Under the pieces are notes generated by a model. That model searched no databases and was not told the DNA's origin. It saw only the letters and a program-made list of their open reading frames with translations. Positions 1 to 11,996 of a stretch of 64,000 bases of DNA are shown here, in pieces; position 1 is the stretch's first letter; every line of letters starts with the position of its first letter. A program made the position numbers and the translations under genes. The stretch comes from Eunapius fragilis (lineage: Eukaryota > Porifera > Demospongiae > Spongillida > Spongillidae). The stretch is taken from NCBI GenBank assembly GCA_963681505.1, contig OY811978.1:1600483-1664482 (forward strand), written 5' to 3'.

Positions 1-199
1 TGAGTGTTTATTAATGAACAGGGACCTAAAAGGGGCCAATTACATCAGATTAATGGTTTTTGATGGCAGAAGGTGTTATTATTAGTGCATGAATTGGTGA
101 CTCATTGTGAGCCATGTAATATTCATGCATTTGTATGCATGTATGAAAACATCGGTAAAAAGCCTTGGTTATCTCGGAGTGATGAGTTGGAGCTTCTTA

Positions 200-759
200 G
201 TCTGTCAGATACACATTATTGCTGCTAAGAAATTGCTGAAAGAACAGTATCGTGATCAATGGCCTTTGTAACCTAATTCTGTATATCACCATGCTATGGT
301 TGGAAATCGAATAGACTTGATAACTTTGTACAAATTATTAATGTTTCCAAACTGCACTGGGTGTGTGTTTCAAACAAGAATAGCTTTCCTCACACAGTAG
401 ATGTGTTTGACTCCATTGGTGGGTTTTCTTTAAACCCCACTTCTCTGAAAAATCGGATTGCTGCAATTCTGAAAACTCCTACAAGCAGCTTTAACATAAG
501 CTTTATTGATGTTCAAACTCGGATGGGATCAAATGATTGTGGCATCTTTGTTATAGCATTTGCAGTAGCCCTGTGCTCAGGAAGAGATCCTCACATGGAG
601 ACATATGAACAGAACAAAATGAGAAATCATCTCCACCAGTGCTTCAGTGCAGGAAAATTAGACAATTTCCCTCCATCACCTAGTAGGCAATGCCAAGGAA
701 TGCGAAATTGTTTTCCCGCATACAAAAAAAAGTTTATTTCGCCTGGAAGACAGCCGTAG
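200..759 (+). pseudogene. Ulp1/SENP-type cysteine protease domain, broken
   Basis: The open part encodes a C48 (Ulp1-like) protease core. Reading in from about base 340 the frame gives a His-Trp (the usual catalytic His of HWV), then VDVFDSI (the usual position of the Asp) and then QTRMGSNDCGIF, which holds the Gln and the Cys of the QxxxxxDCG active-site motif. C48 enzymes cleave SUMO-like isopeptides, but in invertebrate genomes such isolated domains are often carried by transposons. Upstream, about bases 200-265, a segment reading AAKKLLKEQYRDQW matches the usual lead-in, but it ends in a stop and the frame changes before the His. No methionine start fits the whole domain. I read it as a decayed domain or one exon of a gene whose other exons lie outside the window. 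Confidence 0.6.
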
Positions 760-783
760 GATATTACAAAGGCACCATGAAGT

Positions 784-889
784 GGTAACCTTGTGCAGTG
801 CAGTCAGTGGTACCACATGAGATGTGAAAGTATCACAGAGAAGCAAATGAAATCATCTTATACATGTAAACGCAGCAAAGAACTGTAAT
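784..889 (+). pseudogene. PHD-finger-like C-terminal half after the Ulp1 domain
   Basis: In a frame different from the protease, the sequence reads LVQCSQWYHMRCESIT, then SYTCKRS and a stop. C..WYH..C....C is the second half of a PHD-type zinc finger. The first Cys pair is not visible, one Cys of the last CxxC has become Ser, and the frame is offset from the protease. A PHD finger after a Ulp1 domain is plausible for a domesticated or transposon protein. Here it looks decayed. Confidence 0.4.
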
Positions 890-1055
890 ATAAATTTATA
901 ACTTAGCATTTCATTTTCCTGTGTATATCTGTATGTAAAATGTGACATGTGATTTTAAAATCTGTAGCTACACCACAAACTTGTTTCTCAGAGCAAAGCA
1001 TCTGAAGCTGGAGATCAATTAGGCAAAGTAGGTGGGACCTGCAGTGCTGGATCCA

Positions 1056-1137
1056 GCATATTTTAGGTTCATTAAAACCGGGCAATTATATGGGCCCGTG
1101 GCCGTAATTGCCCGGTTTTAATGAGCCTAAAATATGC
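1056..1137. repeat. near-perfect 33-bp hairpin (fold-back repeat)
   Basis: Bases 1056-1088 and 1105-1137 are inverted copies with a 16-base loop. The arms begin GCATATTTTAGG and meet at GGGCAATTA. One or two mismatches are visible. The form suits a small fold-back element. Confidence 0.75.
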
Positions 1138-2270
1138 CTGCGATCCACCACTGTCATGTCATGTAAAAATAGCTTTTTAATTGGACTTTTTTATTTTAGC
1201 TATAAAAAATGGACTAATGGTAAAAATGGGGGGGGGGGGGCGGGGACCATTTATTTCAGCTGCAAAAAGGGGGGACCAAATGTTTCATGTGGGGACCGAT
1301 TTTTTTCAGAAAATTTTGGTCCCCCCGGACCATTTTTTTCTGAAATATTTAGTCCGGGAAGACTTATTTTGGGAGGACCAATTCAGACGTGACAGTTCCA
1401 TCTGTATACAAGGGAAGACAGCCGTATTGACCTGCAGACCCATTCATGCACGATGTGAAAGATATTTGCTCAAGATGATGTTAACTTACGCTTATACGTA
1501 CGGTCGAGAGGGCCACTACAACACCACGTTGTGCGCCCAAGTATCAATTAGACATGTTTCTGACCTTATATATATGTATACAAGATAATACGCTCAGCCC
1601 TTCAGGAAATATAATAAAACATACTTGTGCCGCGCGGACAGCGCAACGTTCGTCACGACGATTCTCACATACCAAAGTAGTTCCTGCAATCGAAAATGCT
1701 TGAATATTATTGCAACATACAGATTACCGTCAGACAGTACATATCTGTGCACGGGTTGCTCTGACAGTTATATATCAGGACGCATAGTATAGTTCATTCA
1801 AGCTGCACTGTGCAGCTACATGTGGTAGTTTAAGGCAATCTTTATCACCATCACAAACATGATAGAGACAGGCTCTTGAACATACGCATGGCACAGGTTA
1901 GGTGGCCATAAAGATATACATAAAGTATTGTATATGCGCCCAGCTATAAGGCAGTACATCTAATCTAACAGCATCAGTTGTTTTAAAACACCTATGAAAT
2001 AATTATTTTAAAGTGTAAATCTAAAGAGTTTTTCACAGTGTAGGGCAAACTACATGGACTTACCACTGGGGGAGGAGGAGGAGCTGTATAATGAGCATCT
2101 GCCTACTACTGCTGGAGTTAGCAAGTGACAAGTGACAGGGAAAATGAAATAGACCTTTATATCTATCACACACACATAATCACCCTTGTGATACCTTTAC
2201 AAATTTTCAGGTCAGGGAACAAAAAGTAATGATTGCATGTGTGTATGGCTAATTGAAATTCAGTGCCTTA
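1138..2270. other. spacer without recognisable gene
   Basis: It holds a G-run near 1230-1242 and a stretch in which 'ggggacc' recurs at 1240-1380, then ordinary AT-rich DNA. No ORF with recognisable protein features was found. Confidence 0.4.
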
Positions 2271-2299
2271 TAATTGTATGATGGATAAGTTTGATGTGT

Positions 2300-2610
2300 A
2301 ATGCTTTTTTGCCACAGTGCACATAAAATCCAAAACTTCAAACAGTAACCAAAGGGTGATTATGTTGGACACTGCCCATAAATGTGTTATGCATACAAAT
2401 AGGTCTGTTTTCTTTCTCATCACTCTAAACAACACTTGTTGCTTTACATGGATATGTTCCTATCTGGAAGTTGCTTGTGACAACATGAATGTTACAAAGC
2501 ATTGATATAGAATATGTACAAAAGTAAGAAATTGTTCTGCAAAGCTGTAAACAATAACATATTTGTGTTGTGGTGTTACTTTGCTGACTTGGGCCAGTAA
2601 ACATTGACAT
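2300..2610. repeat. left copy of a local duplication
   Basis: This segment, beginning near TTATGTTGGACACT and ending near CAGTAAAC, is closely repeated at about 3895-4170 in the same orientation. No coding frame is shared well, so it reads as duplicated non-coding DNA. Confidence 0.65.
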
Positions 2611-3199
2611 GGGGAAGGTGGGTATAAGCAGTTAGTGCAAGGAGACGTGCATGTAACCTGCCCAGGAGTTGTTGCATCATCACTGACATTTGGGGCCCTT
2701 ACAAGTTGCCTTTGTGTACACGCTAATTGGGGAAGGCATGTATGTTTTTGTTATTAGTTTCATATGGCATCAGCAAGGCCCAGCCACTGCTACCTGGAAC
2801 TCGAAGGCCTGGGGATGGTCAAGATAGCAGTGTACGTTGCTGGTGAGTGACATGGAAAGCAGCACATTCCTAGGCCCTAGTTACCCACATTGAAGGCTTA
2901 AGCAGGGTGATCCTCTTGGGTATCTCCCTGGTTCTGGAAATCACCTCCAGCTTGTGCAGACCTGTCCCACCCTATGCATAGTGTAAGTATCTGAACAATA
3001 ATGTGCTGGTGGGTCCTAGGTCAGCTGTTCTCCCAGCTCTCACTATCCTCCTAGGAATTGATCCTTCTCCATCTGCATTTGCTTCTCACTATACACCGCA
3101 CTGGACACCTCTGATCAGGCATGGCAGCATGCAAGACTTTGTGGAAGGGGAGGGGGGGGGGGTGCTCTGAAGAATGAAGTCAAGTGCTTCTCAATATAT

Positions 3200-3470
3200 G
3201 CTCCTAAACCACGGGCAATCTTCTCTGCTCCATAAGAACATGCGACATCAAAATTATATGGTTTAAAGACTCTGCAATGTTCCATGCCACTGCACCACTA
3301 AGACGTTTACCCATCAGGTGATGTCGACTTTCACCTACAGCCATGGAACGACCACTATGAGGCTTAGGGTTTGAACTTTTAAGGTTTACAAAACTACCAC
3401 CATCAATAAAAATGGATGCCTCAGGTGATGCTATGCCAATATATAATATCAAAGACAATTATATTTAATA
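3200..3470. repeat. duplicated segment, second part
   Basis: The stretch with CACTGCACCAC, TTTACCCAT and TCACCTACAGC recurs near 4580-4700. Together with 2300/3895 this means a unit of about 1.4-1.6 kb was duplicated in tandem and then diverged. Confidence 0.5.
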
Positions 3471-3643
3471 TTTAATCTAAAAACACATACAACACTCTAC
3501 AATTAGGAAAACATCAGGAGTGGTTTTGATCTAACAATATTGAGGTTCAACCTGCCATATAGGTCAGCCAGGACCACTGCCTAGCTCTATTGGAGATGAT
3601 CACAAGGTGAGAGGCAATACTGGACACTGATTGTATGGTTTCA

Positions 3644-3664
3644 CCCCCCCCCCCCCCCCCCCCC
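3644..3664. repeat. poly-C tract (21 C)
   Basis: Uninterrupted run of C. Length in such tracts is error-prone in assemblies. Confidence 0.9.
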
Positions 3665-3894
3665 TAGTATCAAAGCATCATACACTTCCACTTTCTAGGA
3701 CACTTATCTCTGTGTCATTGCTTCCTCATCCCGATTTTGGTCAAATATCATAGTTTTGCGATACATTCAGGTCACAGGCTTACCCATGAAAGGAGGTTGG
3801 TTGTGCAGGTGTCTTATAACTGTTGTGATGGATAAGTTCAATTCTTGATGAGTAATGTTACTTAATTCGTTGCCATAGAAAATCAAGTGGTGAT

Positions 3895-4175
3895 TAAATG
3901 ATTATGTTGGACACTAAGATCATATAATGTGTTATGTATAGGTCTGTTTTCTTTCTCTTCACTCTAAACAATGCTTGTTGCTTTATATGGATATGTTGCC
4001 ATCTGAAAGTTGTTGTTACAACATGGACGCTACATAACATGTCACCGCTAGTGGTAACAAAGGAAGTGTTATGATATGTGCAAAAGTAAGAAATTATAAT
4101 TGTAAAGTCGTAAACAATAACATATTTAATTTTGCGTTGTGGTGTCACTCTGCTGATCTGGACCAGCAAACTACA
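3895..4175. repeat. right copy of the local duplication
   Basis: Counterpart of 2300-2610. It shares the run from TTATGTTGGACACT through AACAATAACATATTT to CTGCTGA and has several small indels. Confidence 0.65.
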
Positions 4176-5273
4176 ATACAAGGGCTATCTTCCTTCAATT
4201 TGCAGCATAACTATGGCCTCCACATGCTTCTCTGAAATGAAGGCAGAGCAGGGTGGCCTGGTCACCAATGCCCAGAATGGCCAAATTCTGGCTGCTAGAA
4301 TGCTTCACTGCTGATGGAAATGCACTGATGTCACATTTGCTGAAGATAGATAGGTGCCAAGCATTTTAAGTATTGGAGGGGATTTATGACACTAGGATGT
4401 TTAGGACTAGTGAAAAGAACAGAACCCCTACAGGATCAGCAGCCCACAGGATCCGGGGTTTGATGGCTATAGCAACAACTGGACCAGGTGAGTGTGTTCA
4501 ATGTTATTTGAGAGGAGAACCTGGCATGAGGCCATGTTGTAAATAGCCTTCATGTCTATAACAAGAACGTCATGTGGCTCACAATACATCCTCTCAAACC
4601 ATGGACAATCCCATAAGGTCATGTGACACCATATGTCACTGCACCACAAAGGCATTTACCCATTATGCTGTGTAAGCTATCACCTACAGCTATCAGAAAT
4701 ACAATTGTCTTTAATATTTACTGATGTCTCTGCATAGAGGTTGTCATTAACCTTCTTGTAGCTCCACTGTATGTCAGAGACATAACACATCTGGAGAGGA
4801 TAGAGACCAAGACTATGAGGAGAGGACCACTGATAGAAGAGTTTGGGGAGGAGGTGGTGTTCACAATCAACACCGGTGAGTGATCTCTTCCCCAGGCCCA
4901 ATGGCAGACTCTCCTTATATAGGAAAATCACCATACTTTCACAGCACCACTGGGTGTGACACTCATAGTTGAATTTTGGTAGCCAATCTCTAACTTAGGG
5001 CCTGGTGCCATCATCCACCATAGCACATAACTTGTTTATCCACCATATGATACCATGTCAGTCTGAAATGAATTCTCCCCACACCTTAATGGTTCAACTA
5101 GGTGGAACACATAAATATACACAAGCTAATTCAAAGATGAGTAGGGCAATGCAATGCCTTTTAATGATTTCTCTAACAGCACAATATAACCAATACATTG
5201 TATAAAGAGACAGACTTAAAATCTGACTACCAAATAATATAGAAAGGCATACATTTTTTAATCTTAACAAGCA

Positions 5274-5539
5274 CTATCTTGCCGTTCCATATGCAGCATT
5301 GCTCTCTAGCTCAATTGTATTGGTTGGCTTCTGATTAATGCCCACCACCTCATATGTGGTAGCAGTAGGGATGGAAGGAGGGGCTTCAGTAGTCATAGAG
5401 GATACTCTTGGGATGTAGCAAACACATATTATGATGGTGGCCACCAAAGCCCCCAGAGAAGAGGAGATGAGAAATGTGACTGCAAATGTTATCCCAACAA
5501 CAGTAGGAATGTTAATAGAGGACGCTGCAATAACTGAAA
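5274..5539 (-). CDS. gene C last exon: TM helix and tyrosine tail
   Basis: The acceptor is TTTTCAG just above 5539; the stop TAG is at 5276-5274. The exon encodes a short lead, a hydrophobic run (VGITFAVTFLISSSLGALVA, continuing TIIICVCYI) and a cytoplasmic part with TTYEVVG and SNAAYGTA. It is almost identical at DNA level to 55650-55388 of gene D, though the flanking introns do not match. Confidence 0.75.
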
Positions 5540-7590
5540 CTGAAAACAAAGCAAGAAATCATTATTAAATATTATAGAAAACTGGGGTAAAAATGGTTTG
5601 CCAATTTTATTTCCATGCATAGTACGTTGTAGCTGAAATTGATACATTAATACCGCAAAATTATTAAAGGTCATGTGCATCTAGCTTGAAGCCATACCTA
5701 TATGCATTAACTTTTTTAGAAGACAAGACCATGCAACAACTATGGAAACCACAGACTGTACAGACCTCACTGTTACATACCTTCCCATATATATTTGGGC
5801 TGTGATAATTTTTGGACATGTACTATATTAATACATTGATACATACCTTATGCCTGTGCATATATATATTTTAGCAATATATAATACATGTATATTTTAG
5901 CAATCATAATTGAACCCTACTAGTATGCTGAGGTATTCTACAAAGCCTTCAATGTGGATCACTTACTAGGAGAGGTGCATGTACACATGGTACAATTGGT
6001 TGGTGATGTAGTAGTGACACTACAAGTGGTAGGTGGTGGAGGCCCTACAAAGAAGAAGACTATAAAACACATACTTGTATACATGAATGTACTGATATTT
6101 ATATAAAACTTCAAGCTTCTAACCATTATGACAACACAGCTGCAAAGAGCAATATTCTGCTTGCAACAAGAGGTACCTTTTGCAATCAAAGTAATGTTTT
6201 GATGATTCCATTAACCTGAACTAACCAATCAGTGAATACCATATGTTCAGAGATTCATCTGAGCAGGATGTATTGGTCATCCTGTTTTTATTTGAGAGTG
6301 AAAACAGTAAACAAAAGGCCTGAAAATATGGTATATGCAACTCTGTAGAGAATCTGGCTTCAACTCACACTAGCTATTAGTCAATAATCCTGCACCATAC
6401 ATTAAGGTGTGCATGGAACTGTAGTGCACAAATTAGAGGACTAGGATATCTATTAGACATACAATAGAAGTTCAATACTATTGGGGTTAAATACATACAC
6501 GTGTACTAACCTGATAAATCAGAAATTTTTTAAAGAGTTATCATGTTTATACTGTTCATGCACATAACACAACTTAGTACACTTAATATATTTGGCATGG
6601 CATATGCCTGGAGCATTGGATACCACCAGCAACCTCCCATATAGGTCAGAGGCAGCCCTGCTGGAGATGGTCGCAAGATAGGAGACAAGACGTGACACTG
6701 ACTCCATAGCTTCTGTCCCCCAAACACCATATGTGCCTCACTATCAAGAGGGACACAATCCCCTCCCCCTTCTCCCCCAAATTTACATCCTTAGACTGCA
6801 ATCAATCTCTTTGATAGTATCTATATAAAAATCTCTACAGCCAAGATGTCTGCAGCCATTGTGAGTATAAGTGTGAATGGAGTCCACTACATGTTTTCAA
6901 TACTGCCTATTACACACATATGCACAAAACACCATTAATGGTACATAATGGTAGGTGTGTACCATTACATCATGCACACAGAGGTCACCTGTACCAAACC
7001 TGTGTACATACATGAGATGTAACGTTGTATACTGGTACTGCTATTCCCAGCACAGTTGATGGCCACTGCTGAGATGTTGTAAGATGAGTCACTCCTCAGT
7101 CCAGTGAAGGTAACCATTGCAGACCCATTGGTGATGACCACAGGAGGACTGGTGGTGTAGCTACTGTTACTGATGGTGACATTGTAGCTTGTGGTAAGAC
7201 CACCACTGGGGGAGGGGTTCACCACCACTAGTACCATGTCTGGACCAATAGTTTGTGCCGTAACATTTGGAGGTCCAGCAGGAGCTGAAAAAATACACGT
7301 CATGGCTGTAGTCAGTTAATACATTAGTGTGCTAATGTGTTGGGGAAGCATACAGCTGTATCAAATTAACATAATATACACTACATGGATTGTATCAAAA
7401 ATTGATCCCTAAAGGATAGAATGCTATGAATGTATGACTGTTTGCCCACATGTACATAGGTGTAGTAACCGTACCACGCGCGGCACTGACTATCGTGCAC
7501 AGAGATAGCAAACACACAATAGCAGTACACACTCACAAACACGATACATAAACCATACAACAGCCTGACGCCAGTCCAGCTGGTATCCAT
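5274..7590 (-). CDS. gene C: small FN3 receptor with ITSM-like tail
   Basis: Four exons are proposed on the minus strand: signal peptide from ATG 7590, FN3 (7284-7012), stalk (6044-5967), and TM plus tail (5539-5274). Every internal junction after the first exon is GT-AG and phase 1. The predicted product is about 240 residues: a signal sequence with core LLYGLCIVFVSVYCYCVFA, one FN3 domain, a Thr/Pro/Cys-rich stalk, one TM helix, and a tail of about 50 residues with TTYEVV, which fits TxYxxV (ITSM consensus). By family logic it would sit in the plasma membrane and signal through SH2 proteins; that is inference. The donor of exon 1 is uncertain. It is the shortest intact-looking member of the cluster. 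Confidence 0.6.
5560..5960. other. intron of gene C
   Basis: AT-rich DNA between the stalk and TM exons. No repeat or ORF of note. Confidence 0.5.
5967..6044 (-). CDS. gene C stalk exon
   Basis: Flanked by TTTGTAG (acceptor) and GTAAGTGA (donor), both phase 1. It encodes a Pro/Thr/Cys-rich linker beginning PPPTTCSVTTTSP. Four Cys in this stalk are unusual for the family. Confidence 0.65.
7012..7284 (-). CDS. gene C FN3 exon
   Basis: 273 nt (91 codons), acceptor TTTTTTCAG, donor GTATGT. It encodes an FN3 domain starting [11 protein letters not shown], with [17 protein letters not shown] in the middle and [15 protein letters not shown] at the G-strand end. It is one of six copies in the window (others at 20.6, 28.06, 35.0, 37.8 and 58.0 kb). 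Confidence 0.8.
7470..7590 (-). CDS. gene C signal-peptide exon (3' limit uncertain)
   Basis: ATG at 7590-7588 follows a TATA box at a sensible distance. The first 28 residues are MDTSWTGVR followed by a long hydrophobic stretch ending YCVFA, a good signal peptide. Two phase-1 donors are possible (GTCAGT or GTTACT), so the end is approximate. Confidence 0.5.
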
Positions 7591-7630
7591 GTACGACTCC
7601 GTAAGGAACTCTCACTTGAGATATTTACGT

Positions 7631-7640
7631 CTTTATATAC
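7631..7640 (-). promoter_or_regulatory. TATA box of gene C
   Basis: On the minus strand GTATATAAAG lies about 40-50 bases upstream of ATG 7590, giving a short 5' UTR. About 40 bases further up (7673-7696) two ATGACATCAT-like sites lie close together and resemble ATF/CREB half-palindromes. Position and motif only; no transcript evidence. Confidence 0.45.
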
Positions 7641-7699
7641 GGAGGACTAAGTACCGCGCCCCTGCTCCAGCAGTATGACATCATTATGACATGATGTAA

Positions 7700-8800
7700 C
7701 TCGTCCACTACAATAGGCAAACATAGCAATGGGTATTTCGCAACCACAAGCCTAGGTATACATGTATAGGAGTCATGTGATCAAATGCAGTGTTCATTCT
7801 CATCACACAGTCCTCCTGGAGCACATCTACATGTAGTTCCTCGTGACAACAATACAACATGTAGTATTTGTATTGTGTGAGCATGTTATATAGGTTGCGT
7901 AGTAACCATATGTTAGAACAGGTGCATATTATTGTAATAACAAACCATATACTGTTAATAAGGTAAAAGAGTATATAAAGCCTTATTTTTAGAATCAAAC
8001 TTATGTTGACTCCTTATAATTAAAAACAGCCTGTGATTTTTCACGGGGTGCACATATCCAGAAATGTGTGGTCACCACAGTAACAAAAGTTTCAAATTTG
8101 CATTTTCTGATATTCCATTGTGTGAATTCTCGTGAGAAAGTTAGAGTAAGATAAAATATGATTTTTGTTTGAATATTCATTAATTTGTTTTCATTACATA
8201 TTCAAGAATATTTATTAAGAATATGTATGGAAGGTATTAGTACTTGATTTTTTCTAAGGGACTAAGGGGTGTACTAAAAATGTGACATGCCCTATAATAA
8301 CTAGTATGGAGCATAATTATTTAGCAATTTATAAATTACCCCCTTTGTATTGAAAGTTTAGTTCCTGGAGGCAAAATAGTACTTCCCATAGAGCTCTATA
8401 GAAAATGACAATTTTACAACCTAATCATTGTATTCAACATCCTGTAATTCTTAGGCTTTACTAGATATCCAAAATGTGACTATTGGACACTATCTTCACA
8501 ACAACCTAGTATTTATTTGAGCTTGTGTAGTAATTTCTGGATCTCTAGTTTTTGTTCCTTATAATTTTTTTAAAAATTGGGTCATCTTGTAAATTCTTCG
8601 CGTCAATATGCCGATACCATGGATACATGTGTCACGTGACTCAGGAGGGTCAATAAAATAACAATAAACCAGAGCACGTGCCATCAATCGACACCCGTCC
8701 CAGACCGCTAATATTTAGAATTACTTTCACTCTGGTAGGGTGTTAGCTTGAATGCTGTGCTTTTGAACACTGCCTTGTAAGCTGTTGTTTGATGTTCATG
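7700..8800. other. AT-rich spacer upstream of gene C
   Basis: No gene recognised. Very AT-rich from 8030 to 8600. Confidence 0.4.
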
Positions 8801-8935
8801 CTTAACAAGCCCGGATGCATTCGTCAGAACCAGTGGCATTATGTCCCCCGGATCCTAGGTTTCATAACGTTGGCAGGCCCGTATGTCCATGGTGCAGTTT
8901 GTGCGGTTTGCATGGTTTTTTTCCCCCATCCATCC

Positions 8936-8980
8936 GTGCGTGTGTGTGTGTGTGTGAGAGAGAGATAGAAAAAAAAAAAG
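8936..8980. repeat. (TG)n/(GA)n/A-rich microsatellite
   Basis: TGTG run followed by GAGAGA and an A-run. Confidence 0.7.
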
Positions 8981-9406
8981 AAGTGTGCATACAGCATGAT
9001 AACTTTATACAGGTAGTTTGGGAGTGGGGTGGGGGTCGGGGCAGAGAACAATAGGCTTGAATGTCATTGTGTCTAAATTCAGTCTAATTCAATCCATATC
9101 TAATAGGTTTAAGGTTTCCATTCATCATTTTATAGGCATGCCCTGATGCAGAAATTTTCGGGGGCTAATTTTACAGTCCATGTATACATATATGCCACTT
9201 TCCGTGACAGTGAAGAGCGATTTACATGCAGGCCTACATGTAGATATAATTCTTACTCGATATTTAACCGTAATGTGAATCACACCCTCTTTTTTGAATG
9301 CTGCATGAATAATTAAACATAGGTCTGCCAGTCTCTTTTAACCTATTGCTGTATAGAATGGATGGCATAAGTGTGTGTGATGCTCTGTTCATCCTCCTCC
9401 CCTCTT

Positions 9407-9407
9407 C

Positions 9408-9447
<40 letters not shown>
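9407..9447. repeat. (CA)n microsatellite
   Basis: About 20 CA units with one interruption (AAACA). Confidence 0.85.
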
Positions 9448-9889
9448 TCTCGCACGCAGGGCGTTTCTGATATAAATTGTACATAGAGGATAGGTTAGCC
9501 TTGTTTAGTTCATGCATCTATGGAATTGGTAGCAGCAACAGTATGTAGATGTGGTGATGTATCATCTGCTACAGGATTGTACAGAGTTAGTTGGTTATTA
9601 TTTGTGACTTAGATGTTGGTCTGGGTCTTACCTCTTCCACCGTGACATCCACCAAGCTACGAATTTGAATGGTACATTGCCTTGGTACACCATCAACTGT
9701 TTGATTCACTGGTCTCTTTTAAATAGGATGAAATGAAATACATTTCAAGAAGATGGCAATCCTTTCCTCTTTTGTGTATCAGTTGGTGCATTTGGAAGTG
9801 AAATGAAGTTTAAAATGATTGATATCTAAATCTATCCCTATATTTCTGATGTGGAGGGGTGCACTGTATACAGTTGATAAACGAAGTTG

Positions 9890-10250
9890 CACCGATACAA
9901 AAAGTGGGGGCCCTTTGTTTAGCAAATACGTTATCGTTAATAATTAACGGTTACAATTTTGGCCGAGGTTGAGCACCGGAAGCACCCTCTCTGGATCAGC
10001 CGTCTGAATACGCCACTGCATCATTAATTTTGTAAACCTGTCGTGTTGCTCGACCTAACTACAGACCATATTCTTAACCACATTTACTGCAAGTATAGCC
10101 GAAGCTAGCCTGCATCTGTAGTGGTGTATCCAGAGAAGGTGCTCCAGGTGCTTCACGCCCCTCGGCCAAAATTGTAACGGGAAAAAACGTATTTAAATAG
10201 AGTAGGCCCTATACCCAACAACGGGCCCCCACTTTTCGTATTGGGTCTGA
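9890..10250. repeat. inverted repeat pair around 10.07 kb
   Basis: About 9890-10020 and 10120-10245 are inverted copies sharing ACAATTTTGGCCGAGG, AAAGTGGGGGCCC and a CTCTGGAT segment, separated by about 100 bases. It looks like a non-autonomous fold-back element or two inverted solo ends. Confidence 0.6.
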
Positions 10251-10413
10251 AGTGGACACCTCCCCTCACCTCCCACTTATCGTACCTAGCCTGACCTGAA
10301 GCACCCCCACCCCCCACCCCCCCACCCCCGCTGAAACCCAGGATATGCCGGCCCTGCCGTAGTGTGCAGGTATTTGCGTCGTGGTCAATTTGCAATTTGA
10401 GATAATAAAGTAA

Positions 10414-10641
10414 TGTCTTACTCTACCAAGGGCTAGTATATATTTCAATCACACTAGCATCGAAAGTCAGCCGGTCGTCAAGACACACCTCCCCAGTCTG
10501 ATCAAGGTTATTTATTGTAATATCGTAAAGCATCAAGTTAATGGTATCAAGCCAATTACATGACTGACAATTGCACAGCAATCACGCACATAAATCACGT
10601 TCCTTATGCATGCGCCATGCGTAGGTTATTAAGATATAACA
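10414..10641 (-). repeat. 3' LTR of Gypsy element
   Basis: Read on the minus strand the repeat begins TGTTATATCTTAATAACC immediately after a polypurine tract. It plausibly ends in CA at 10414, giving about 228 bp. The start matches the stub at 13446-13421 (TGTTAAAACTTAATAACC). The outer end is less certain because no clear target duplication was found. A related tail (GACCGGCTGACTTTCGATG) is at 63970-63990. Confidence 0.6.
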
Positions 10642-10656
10642 TCTTCTCCCCTCCCG
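10642..10656 (-). other. polypurine tract
   Basis: On the minus strand CGGGAGGGGAGAAGA abuts the TG of the 3' LTR, the expected plus-strand primer site of an LTR retrotransposon. Confidence 0.7.
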
Positions 10657-10672
10657 AAGGAAAACAACGGTT

Positions 10673-11098
10673 TTACCATCCATATCTCTCTGGAGGTTGC
10701 CTAACCTGACTGGGGTATTTCTTTGGTTGAAATTCTAACTTACTGCCTGCTTCATCCGTTACTTCCCCCTCTGCTTCAGACCCCACATTAACATTCCCAT
10801 GTGCTTCAACAACCATCGGTTCTTCTGGAACCGTTTTCGTACTTTCTCCTCCTTCCGTCTGTTCATTGTTCTCCTGTCCTTGATCATTCATCACCTTGGG
10901 ACCAATATTTATGTTTTCCGCCCAATCCCACTGATTTTCGTTCTGCTCTTCCAGAAGCTCTCTTAGCTGATCCAGATGCCTGCGACAGACTATTCCTCCC
11001 TCCAGCTGTACTATAAATGACACCGGCCCCGTACACTTCACTATCTTTCCCTTCTTCCACTTCCATTTTCCACCCTTTTCGTATACCTTCACATACAC
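10673..11098 (-). pseudogene. Gypsy pol C-terminus with GPY/F-like domain
   Basis: Open for 141 codons. It starts with W-rich basic residues (KGGKWKWKKGKIVKCTGP) followed by VSFIVQLEGG and RRHLDQLR, the usual GPY/F-type chromodomain-like end of Gypsy integrase. An acidic Glu/Gln/Asn-rich stretch and a basic tail (YPSQVRQPPERYGW) follow. It is joined to the integrase core only across frame breaks. Confidence 0.75.
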
Positions 11099-11309
11099 TT
11101 TACTTCCGGTCTAGAGTTTCCTTTCTTTAGTATGAACGTCATGGTACTCTGTCTGTTTTTCTGCTGCTTTTTCCACTCTGTCAGCCAGATTTGGGTGCAA
11201 AAAATTCAATCTGCCTCTCCGGCATCTTCCCAGTAATAACTCCGCAGGTGATAGCTTTGTCACACTTTGAGGTGTCATCCGATACTAGAACAACAATCTA
11301 GCGATTTTG

Positions 11310-11924
11310 TCACTTGTCGTCCTTACTTTCATCTTCCGTAGCCCTTCCTTGATAATCCTCACAGCCCTCTCTGCCAAGCCATTCGATGCCGGGTGATACG
11401 GAGCGGATGTGATGTGCATTACCCCCATTCTTCCTTAAGAAATCCTTGAATTCTTTGCTGATGAAGCAAGGCCCATTGTCGGAAACCAGAGATTCCGGAA
11501 TACCAAATCTTGCAAACATTGCTCTCAAACTTTGAATGGTAGCGCCTGCTGTGGCTTCTTTCATATCTTCGACTTCAATCCACTTCGAGTGTGCATCAAT
11601 CACCACCAACAGCATTCTCCCCCACATAGGCCTCGCAAAATCTACGTGCAGTCGGGCCCATGGTCTGGCAGGCCACTTCCATGGATGAAGCGGAGCATGT
11701 GGAGATGATGCTTGTTGTGTTTGGCATTCTTCACGTCTTCTTACCATTCCTGCGATATCTTGGTCCATACGAGGCCACCAGACCAACGTTCTTGCAATTG
11801 CTTTCATACTAGTCATGCCCGGATGTCCCCCATGCAGTTCTCTTAATACATACTCCCGCCCCTGCGTCAGAATCACCACCCGATTCCCCCACAAAATACA
11901 CCCCTCATGCAATGACAACTCCAA
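11310..11924 (-). pseudogene. Gypsy integrase core, frameshifted
   Basis: It contains the zinc-binding region (LHGGHPGM, then the EECQTQQ position where CxxC is expected; the first Cys is lost), then LHVDFA (first catalytic Asp) and SLVSDNGPCF (second Asp). The catalytic Glu region is present only in another frame (PASNGLAERAV), so a one-base shift occurs near residue 170. Integrase would insert element DNA; this copy cannot make an intact enzyme. Confidence 0.8.
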
Positions 11925-11996
11925 ACGTCTTGTCCAATATGGCTTCAGCTCTTCGTCCCCCTCGTTCCTTTCCTCCCGCCAGCCGTGTAGTATGAC

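Noticed and set aside
8815-9054. Small ORFs on both strands around the 8.95-kb microsatellite
   Set aside because: No homology features; low-complexity sequence and stop-poor repeats explain them.
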